Shown here in pieces: positions 6,490-10,563 of a stretch of DNA of 10,563 nt; the stretch's first letter is position 1; each line of letters starts with the position of its first letter. The translations under genes were made by a program, and so were the position numbers. The notes under the pieces were generated by a model that was not told where the DNA came from, did no database searches, and saw only the letters and a list, made by a program, of their open reading frames with translations. Source of the stretch: Chloroflexota bacterium (lineage in GTDB: Bacteria > Chloroflexota > Anaerolineae > JAADDB01); NCBI GenBank assembly GCA_013154135.1, contig JAADDB010000093.1, positions 1-10,563 of the forward strand, written 5' to 3'.

Positions 6490-7102
6490 ATCCTGGTCTA
6501 TTCGAATCCACCTGGACTTCCGGCCAGACATCTTTCCGAGAATAAAGGAGCGCCAGGACGACCACCCCTATGGCTGCCCCGGTCAACACCTTCACATCCC
6601 CACCGAACACATAGCCGCCCGTCCACAGGGGCAAGGCCAACCCGTACAGCAGGGAAATACCTTTCAACCACCGGGGGGAAACCCAACTCACCCACCAGCC
6701 GAGCAGCGCTAGCCCACCCGCGATCAAGCTCATCCACAGGAGTTCCGGCCCCCACCGGTAGGACAGGTAAAAGATCAGCCCGGTAAGGAGGAGCCCACCC
6801 GAGAGCGCGCCGGGCGGGAAGTGGGTGTGTAAAAAGGCCCAAGGAGCATGCTCCCGCATATAGGGGACGAACGGGAGGGACGCTTCCGTTCCCCTGTGGG
6901 AAAGATGCCATGTGGCCAAGAACCACCAGCCCCCCCACAAGGCATCGGTCACCAGGAGCAACCACAGGATCTCCCGGATGTGTGTCCGCAGCTGGGGCCA
7001 CGGAAGTGCAATGAGAACGCCGATAAGCGTGGCCCAAAAAGCACTGGGTTGCCAAGGCCAGCGATTGAGATGGACATCCACATGCCAGAGGGAGAACGTC
7101 AT
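6485..7102 (-). CDS. six-helix membrane protein of unknown function
   Basis: I do not recognise this 205-residue protein. It is very hydrophobic and Trp-rich, with six likely transmembrane helices at about 20-36, 44-65, 98-116, 119-141, 147-165 and 169-187, and a polar loop of about 30 residues between helices 2 and 3 (HREH and HTH-type His-rich stretch, 67-95). No cofactor or transport motif is evident. The start ATG at 7102 is bounded by an in-frame stop only two codons upstream, but its ribosome binding site is weak; the strong GGGAGGAGGA further up (7173-7182) is too far away for it. argF follows after 100 bases. It could be an integral membrane protein of the cell envelope, but nothing in the sequence shows its role. 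Confidence 0.7.
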   Translation of the reverse strand: MTFSLWHVDVHLNRWPWQPSAFWATLIGVLIALPWPQLRTHIREILWLLLVTDALWGGWWFLATWHLSHRGTEASLPFVPYMREHAPWAFLHTHFPPGALSGGLLLTGLIFYLSYRWGPELLWMSLIAGGLALLGWWVSWVSPRWLKGISLLYGLALPLWTGGYVFGGDVKVLTGAAIGVVVLALLYSRKDVWPEVQVDSNRPGL

Positions 7103-7183
7103 GCCCTGTTATGTCCCTTAAACGATGATTTCACAGACCGACGCGCGGTCCGTATACAAGAGCTGTGTTGATTCCTCCTCCCA

Positions 7184-7189
7184 ATTGTA
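7184..7189 (-). promoter_or_regulatory. possible -10 box upstream of the membrane gene
   Basis: Minus-strand TACAAT matches five of six bases of the -10 consensus. No matching -35 box is at normal spacing, and the expected start would fall within the orphan Shine-Dalgarno sequence. Confidence 0.2.
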
Positions 7190-7233
7190 CAGTAAAACAC
7201 GACAACAGGCTAGTGGCGGTTGGGGGAAGAGAG

Positions 7234-7261
7234 GAGTAACGATGAACGAATGCCGATTACA
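7234..7261 (+). repeat. heptad repeat copy 6, degenerate
   Basis: Units in 7-base phase: GAGTAAC, GATGAAC, GAATGCC, GATTACA, followed by AGG. The first two fit the family well and the third has decayed. No palindrome of 8 bases or more follows. Confidence 0.5.
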
Positions 7262-7341
7262 AGGCGGATGGGAGGTCGAGATGGGGAGGATAGAGCGAGA
7301 GGGTCAGGCGTAAGATGGGCCCGGTCACCTACACGCGTCGG

Positions 7342-7356
7342 TTCTCTCCGGGGAAG
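7342..7356 (+). repeat. 15-base intergenic repeat, exact copy 2
   Basis: TTCTCTCCGGGGAAG is identical to 26-40. It lies in the gap downstream of the DUF505-like gene, just beyond the terminator-like hairpin. Confidence 0.5.
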
Positions 7357-7360
7357 ATGG

Positions 7361-7399
7361 CAATAAAAGCATGGGCCCTGGAGATCCCCCCAAGGCCCA
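7361..7399 (-). terminator. possible intrinsic terminator of the DUF505-like gene
   Basis: On the minus strand TGGGCC (7394-7399) pairs with GGCCCA (7372-7377), with a G-T pair extending the stem and a 16-base loop, and is followed by TGCTTTTATT. It lies about 43 bases after the stop at 7442. The loop is large and the T-tract is broken by A, so the strength is doubtful. Confidence 0.4.
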
Positions 7400-7441
7400 C
7401 GTTTTTCCTGTACACCATATCCGGGATGGCCGGTTCCGTGT

Positions 7442-9373
7442 CTAGCTCTCCCGCACGTAGCCGACCAATTCCTCGCGCGGGTTCATGGCTTCCACCGCCT
7501 CCAACAGGAGCAGGCCGGCCTTGTTCACGCTGTTGCGCCCGATGAGCCCGCCGGCTCGCGCGGCTTCCAGCGCGTTGTCGAACACGTCCTTGGCCAGGCC
7601 GCTGCGCTTCCACGCTTCCTTCACGTTGCGAGGCAGCACGCGCACGCGCTTTTCTTTGACGTAGAGGGTGCCCACCTCGGCCAGGGCCTTGATGACCCGG
7701 TAGAGGATGGGGTTCACAGGATGACCAAATCCCTCGGGCACGCCGGAGAGGGCCTCGTCCAGCTTGCGCCCGGCTTCGGTCTCCACGATGTTCCCGTCCG
7801 GCAGGATGTCGATAAGGTGCCGGGCCTCCAACTTCTCCAAGGCCCACTCCACCCGACGGGGTTCCTCCTTCTCAAAGGCCTTGAACACCTCGTCCACACT
7901 CATGCCCCGAGCCGGAATCCGGTGGAGCACGGCCAGTTCGAACTTGGTCAAATGGGGCAAACGGTAGATGCTCTCGGCCAAGGTCGCGTACAGGTAGCCG
8001 GAGCGGGTGGGTTCTGCACTTCCTATCAGGCCTTCGGCCTGGGCCCGCTGCCACCATTCCAGGTTGGGCGCGGAGAAGGTCTTCCGGGTCATGGTGATGG
8101 TCTTCACCGCGGTGCTGGAAATGTCCCGCTCATGCTGCAACTGATCCTGCCGCACCTGCTCCCCGTACTCGGTCAGGCGGAAGACTTCCTTGCCCGTCTC
8201 ATCCTCCACCGATTCCAACAGCTGGAAGGATTCCAGGCTGTAGAGGGACGCGCGGAGGTCAAAGTTGTCATCGTACCAGCGGGCCAGGTCTTTGGCATCC
8301 ATGAAGCGTCGGGCAATGATCTGGTATTTCTTGGGCATCTCATCCAGCTTGCGACCATAGCGCTCGACCAGGGCTTTGTATTGCTTGATCTTCCGGTCGA
8401 TCAACTCCGCCCGCAGGTTCTTGAAGGTGGGCCGCTCCTCCGGGTTGTTCTCCGCCTTTTCCCACAGGTGGTGGATGGTCTTGAGCACTTCGGCTTCTTC
8501 CGCGGTCAGGGCAATGGTCCACACTTCCTTGCGGGCCTCACCCCGCCACAGGCGGAACACCTCCAGCGCCCATTCCCCCGCGGGGAGGAGCTCGTCGTTC
8601 GGGCCCAGATAGCCCAACGCCTGCAAAGTGGTCTTCGCGGTGGGAGTCACTTCGCGGCCGTCGGCCACGTCTACCAGCACCCAGAGAAGGTCATCGGTGA
8701 GCACATCCCCCTCTGTGGCAAAGCCACCCAGCTCCAACGTCTTCTTCACAGCTTGCCCCAGAGCGGTGAACGCGTACACGTCCGTGTTGGGCACGCTGTA
8801 GGCGATGAAACGCATGCCCTCCAACAGGTGCTCTTCATGGGAGCCGGTGGGCAAGTGGTCGGACAAAGCAGGGCCCACAGGGATCTTGCGGATCAGGTCG
8901 GCCAGGGATGCGGAGATCTCCAGCTTGGGCTCCAGCGCGTTGTAGATCTCCCACACTCGCTGTCCCGCGTCGCTCAGCCCGATGTAGGACTTTCCCGTCT
9001 CCTTGTCCTCGATCTCCTCGGCCAACCCACGGCTCATGAGGCTTTGCACCGCGAGGGGGCCCACTCGGCCGGCACGCTGAGCCGTGTCCAGCATGGCAAT
9101 GACCTCACTGCCCAACCAGCGCCAGCCATCCTTCCACTCCGCGGGGGCGGGGAGCTTCCCCTCCCGGATGAGTTCCTGCAGGACGAGGGCCAATTCTCCC
9201 CCCAAATACGTCAACCCCACCCGAATGGGGGAGTACATCCGCGTGAGTCCTTGCACTTCCAGTTGGTAAATGACCGGCTTGGACAGGGAGCCCATGTCCA
9301 TGTAGGGGCTACCCTCCTCACGCTGGGCAAAGAGTTTCAACAGAGCATCCGCGTGTTCTTTTCGTACTAACAT
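7442..9373 (-). CDS. DUF505-like protein with repeated winged-helix units
   Basis: A 643-residue soluble protein that I assign, from memory of the family, to DUF505 (uncharacterised; archaea and some bacteria). No enzyme motif, signal peptide or membrane helix is visible. Much of it seems to be winged-helix folds: a hydrophobic strand followed by the pattern x(S/T)xxGxx(V/L) recurs at 54-61 (LTYLGGEL), 132-140 (GLSDAGQRV), 201-209 (AFTALGQAV), 399-407 (RLTEYGEQV) and 530-538 (VETEAGRKL), with weaker matches near 264 and 616. Between them lies a long charged helical part (about 287-370). This suggests a nucleic-acid- or protein-binding scaffold; that is inference. The ATG at 9373 has GGGAGGA nine bases upstream. 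It follows the 240-residue gene by 68 bases and is probably co-transcribed with it. Confidence 0.75.
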   Translation of the reverse strand: MLVRKEHADALLKLFAQREEGSPYMDMGSLSKPVIYQLEVQGLTRMYSPIRVGLTYLGGELALVLQELIREGKLPAPAEWKDGWRWLGSEVIAMLDTAQRAGRVGPLAVQSLMSRGLAEEIEDKETGKSYIGLSDAGQRVWEIYNALEPKLEISASLADLIRKIPVGPALSDHLPTGSHEEHLLEGMRFIAYSVPNTDVYAFTALGQAVKKTLELGGFATEGDVLTDDLLWVLVDVADGREVTPTAKTTLQALGYLGPNDELLPAGEWALEVFRLWRGEARKEVWTIALTAEEAEVLKTIHHLWEKAENNPEERPTFKNLRAELIDRKIKQYKALVERYGRKLDEMPKKYQIIARRFMDAKDLARWYDDNFDLRASLYSLESFQLLESVEDETGKEVFRLTEYGEQVRQDQLQHERDISSTAVKTITMTRKTFSAPNLEWWQRAQAEGLIGSAEPTRSGYLYATLAESIYRLPHLTKFELAVLHRIPARGMSVDEVFKAFEKEEPRRVEWALEKLEARHLIDILPDGNIVETEAGRKLDEALSGVPEGFGHPVNPILYRVIKALAEVGTLYVKEKRVRVLPRNVKEAWKRSGLAKDVFDNALEAARAGGLIGRNSVNKAGLLLLEAVEAMNPREELVGYVRES

Positions 9374-9403
9374 GATCTATTTTCCTCCCGCGTTTGGCTT
9401 TTG

Positions 9404-9415
9404 GTGAGTACTCAC
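9404..9415. repeat. 12-base palindrome in the 68-base gap
   Basis: GTGAGTACTCAC is a perfect palindrome 31 bases upstream of the DUF505-like start. It could be an operator or an mRNA processing hairpin. This gap has no heptad repeat. Confidence 0.4.
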
Positions 9416-9441
9416 GGAATCGTGATCCCGCGCGTGACGCC

Positions 9442-10164
9442 TTATCCCAAGGCTGCGAGACTCTTGTCCACCTTCTCCGCGATGTCCACGTCAAAGAGGT
9501 AGATGGTGGGCAGGAGCCAGGTGACAACGTAACGGTCATCCCCGTCCTTGTTCTTGCCGAAGTAGACCAGGGTAAACCGACCGGCATGCGTGTGCTGCCG
9601 GATGACATCCCGTCCCACCCGGAGAGCTTGACGCATCTTGGGGGGCAGATTCTCAAAGGGAACGGGCTTCCCGGTAGTGCCCCGTTGCCGGATGAATTCC
9701 GTGGTGAGCCCACTGGAATGGAAGGCTTCGATCAACGCGTGGAGTCGGCGCTTCTTGAAGTAGGCCAACAAAAGCTCCGCCGCAGGGAGGGTGAAGAGGA
9801 GGGTTTCCTGGTCATTGGGCGCCCGGTAGTACCCGTGGATGACACCCCGTCGATCCTCCAACCCCACTTCCACGACAATGCGAGCGCCTTTGGGCAGCTC
9901 CTTCACGATCTCCCGAATCTCAAATGTCTCCCCCTCTTCCTCGTAGACTTCCCCGACTTTACGTCCACGTTCTGTCTCAGACACGAAAACCGCAGCTTCC
10001 CCTCCTCGCAAGCCGAAAATGAGGTCAAATCCCCACGCTTTAAGGCTCTTCAGCTTTACCTCGATCTGCCGGGGGATTTCTTCCCACTGTTCACGCACGT
10101 AAGTGTGTAATGCGATTTCATGTTTGCGCAGCAGTTGATCCGGTGCCAGTTTCCGCTTAGCCAT
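9442..10164 (-). CDS. 240-residue protein of unknown function
   Basis: I do not recognise this soluble, charged protein. The first 45 residues are basic and helical (RKHEIALHTYVREQWEEIPRQ). The middle (about 45-130) alternates beta strands with acidic loops, including FDLIFGLRGGEAAVFVSE and ARIVVEVGLEDRRGVIHGYY. A helical stretch (130-190) with several basic residues precedes a last beta-rich part (195-225, RFTLVYFGKNKDGDDRYVV). No catalytic motif, metal site or membrane segment is evident. The ATG at 10164 has GGAGGAG seven bases upstream, so the start is firm. The DUF505-like gene follows after 68 bases; a shared function is likely, but it is only inferred from position. Confidence 0.75.
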   Translation of the reverse strand: MAKRKLAPDQLLRKHEIALHTYVREQWEEIPRQIEVKLKSLKAWGFDLIFGLRGGEAAVFVSETERGRKVGEVYEEEGETFEIREIVKELPKGARIVVEVGLEDRRGVIHGYYRAPNDQETLLFTLPAAELLLAYFKKRRLHALIEAFHSSGLTTEFIRQRGTTGKPVPFENLPPKMRQALRVGRDVIRQHTHAGRFTLVYFGKNKDGDDRYVVTWLLPTIYLFDVDIAEKVDKSLAALG

Positions 10165-10378
10165 GAGTTTTCTCCTCCTTCTCCTGTGACACAGGTTTTG
10201 AAATCACGGGAGCACAATCTCCCATTCTTATCTTATCTCAAATCCAGGATATCGGGGAAGTGTTAGCATCATCATAGGATTTGGTTAGTGTAGTATTAGA
10301 GATGGGTGTCAGATGTCCGGTGTTGGGTTGATCGGCCGATAAGGAGGCAGCAGACGGGGCCATGGGGAGAGGAGGGAG

Positions 10379-10406
10379 GAGTAACGATTGACGATTAACG
10401 ATTAAG
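10379..10406 (+). repeat. heptad repeat copy 7
   Basis: Four units in perfect phase, GAGTAAC, GATTGAC, GATTAAC and GATTAAG, make this the clearest example of the family. It is followed by AGGGGGTTGG and no immediate palindrome of 8 bases. Copy 8 starts 50 bases further on. Confidence 0.75.
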
Positions 10407-10456
10407 AGGGGGTTGGCTGAAGGGCGAGGTCGGCCGGGATGGGCGAAGAGCCCAAC

Positions 10457-10477
10457 GCATAACGAGTAACGATTAAC
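10457..10477 (+). repeat. heptad repeat copy 8
   Basis: Three units in phase: GCATAAC, GAGTAAC, GATTAAC. They are followed by GTAAGG and the perfect palindrome TTGCGCAA (10485-10492). Confidence 0.65.
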
Positions 10478-10520
10478 GTAAGGGTTGCGCAATCAGATGC
10501 CATTTCACGAAAAACGCCTT

Positions 10521-10554
10521 CAAAAAAGCAAAGACTGAAGGACGTGGTGTCCTT
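10521..10554 (-). terminator. possible terminator of a gene beyond the right edge
   Basis: On the minus strand AAGGAC (10549-10554) and GTCCTT (10538-10543) form a 6-base stem with a 5-base loop, followed after a few bases by TCTTTGCTTTTTT. The gap between stem and T-run is longer than usual. It would end a minus-strand gene lying to the right of this window. Confidence 0.3.
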
Positions 10555-10563
10555 GGTTTAGCA

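Larger units (their letters stand above)
7103..7441. other. 339-base gap between the DUF505-like and membrane genes
   Basis: No convincing gene is present. In transcription order (right to left) the gap holds a terminator-like hairpin (7361-7399), the exact 15-base repeat (7342-7356), a degenerate heptad repeat (7234-7261), a TACAAT -10-like box (7184-7189, no good -35) and an orphan Shine-Dalgarno sequence GGGAGGAGGA (7173-7182). A 13-codon frame with a TTG start (7118-7159) lies 13 bases after that site and stops 15 bases before the membrane gene; it could be a leader peptide or chance. Confidence 0.5.
10165..10563. other. gene-free region upstream of the 240-residue gene
   Basis: No gene is supported. 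Next to the start codon lies an AT-rich stretch (10224-10310) likely to hold the promoter: a TATGAT -10-like box is on the minus strand at 10271-10276, but no matching -35 box was found. A GGGAG/CTCCC inverted repeat with a 6-base loop (10208-10223) could be an operator. ATCGGCCGAT (10331-10340) is a perfect palindrome. Two heptad repeats (10379-10406, 10457-10477) follow, then a hairpin near the edge. A TTG-initiated 84-codon frame over 10238-10492 runs through the repeats and has no ribosome binding site. Confidence 0.5.

Noticed and set aside
7721..9370. 549-codon plus-strand open frame opposite the DUF505-like gene
   Set aside because: It is a shadow of the minus-strand gene, with His/Gln/Gly-rich translation and no recognisable motif. 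The minus-strand frame has a good ribosome binding site and structured repeats.
10238..10492. 84-codon minus-strand frame at the right edge
   Set aside because: It begins with TTG without a ribosome binding site and its NRQSL segment is the translated heptad repeat. A similar peptide appears from the repeat at the left edge, showing the origin.

Overview
The window is GC-rich and all eight protein genes I can support lie on the minus strand, so transcription runs from the right edge to the left. I infer a thermophilic member of the Chloroflexota (Anaerolineae-like). The reasons are the GC-rich codon use, the Thr-Pro-rich tail on the CdaR-like protein (a habit of that phylum), the DUF505-like protein (a family I recall from archaea and Chloroflexota) and the many short intergenic repeats. 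No rRNA, tRNA, CRISPR array or transposase is visible, so the assignment rests on style rather than on a marker gene.

In the order of transcription: (1) an unrecognised 240-residue protein, then after 68 bases a 643-residue DUF505-like protein that seems to be built from repeated winged-helix units; these two probably form one transcription unit that ends in a terminator-like hairpin near 7361-7399. (2) A six-helix membrane protein of unknown function, followed by argF (ornithine carbamoyltransferase), with a TATAAT box overlapping the end of the membrane gene. (3) cdaA and cdaR, the membrane diadenylate cyclase and its YbbR-domain regulator, overlapping by 4 bases. The glmM gene that usually follows this pair is absent. 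(4) A class I SAM-dependent methyltransferase. (5) A cytosolic alkaline-phosphatase-superfamily phosphodiesterase with a full set of metal ligands and its own promoter-like region. No single pathway links all eight; c-di-AMP signalling (cdaA-cdaR) is the only certain functional pair.

The most unusual feature lies between the genes. Eight copies of a heptanucleotide repeat (consensus GATTAAC, with GAGTAAC and GATTGAC variants, in exact 7-base phase and 3-5 units per copy) occupy the larger intergenic gaps; only the cdaA/cdaR overlap and the 68-base gap downstream of the 240-residue gene lack one. In at least five copies the run passes through a TAAGG-type junction and is followed at once by a perfect palindrome of 8-14 bases. 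The two copies around the methyltransferase gene point towards each other and each is paired with an inverted 10-base sequence (GGTATCCCCT), so that gene is bracketed like a cassette. This composite heptad-plus-palindrome element is my best candidate for an undescribed system.

Three gene-poor stretches of more than 300 bases exist: 1-350 (palindrome-rich), 7103-7441 (terminator, repeat, orphan Shine-Dalgarno) and 10165-10563 (two heptad repeats, probable promoter region and a hairpin near the edge).
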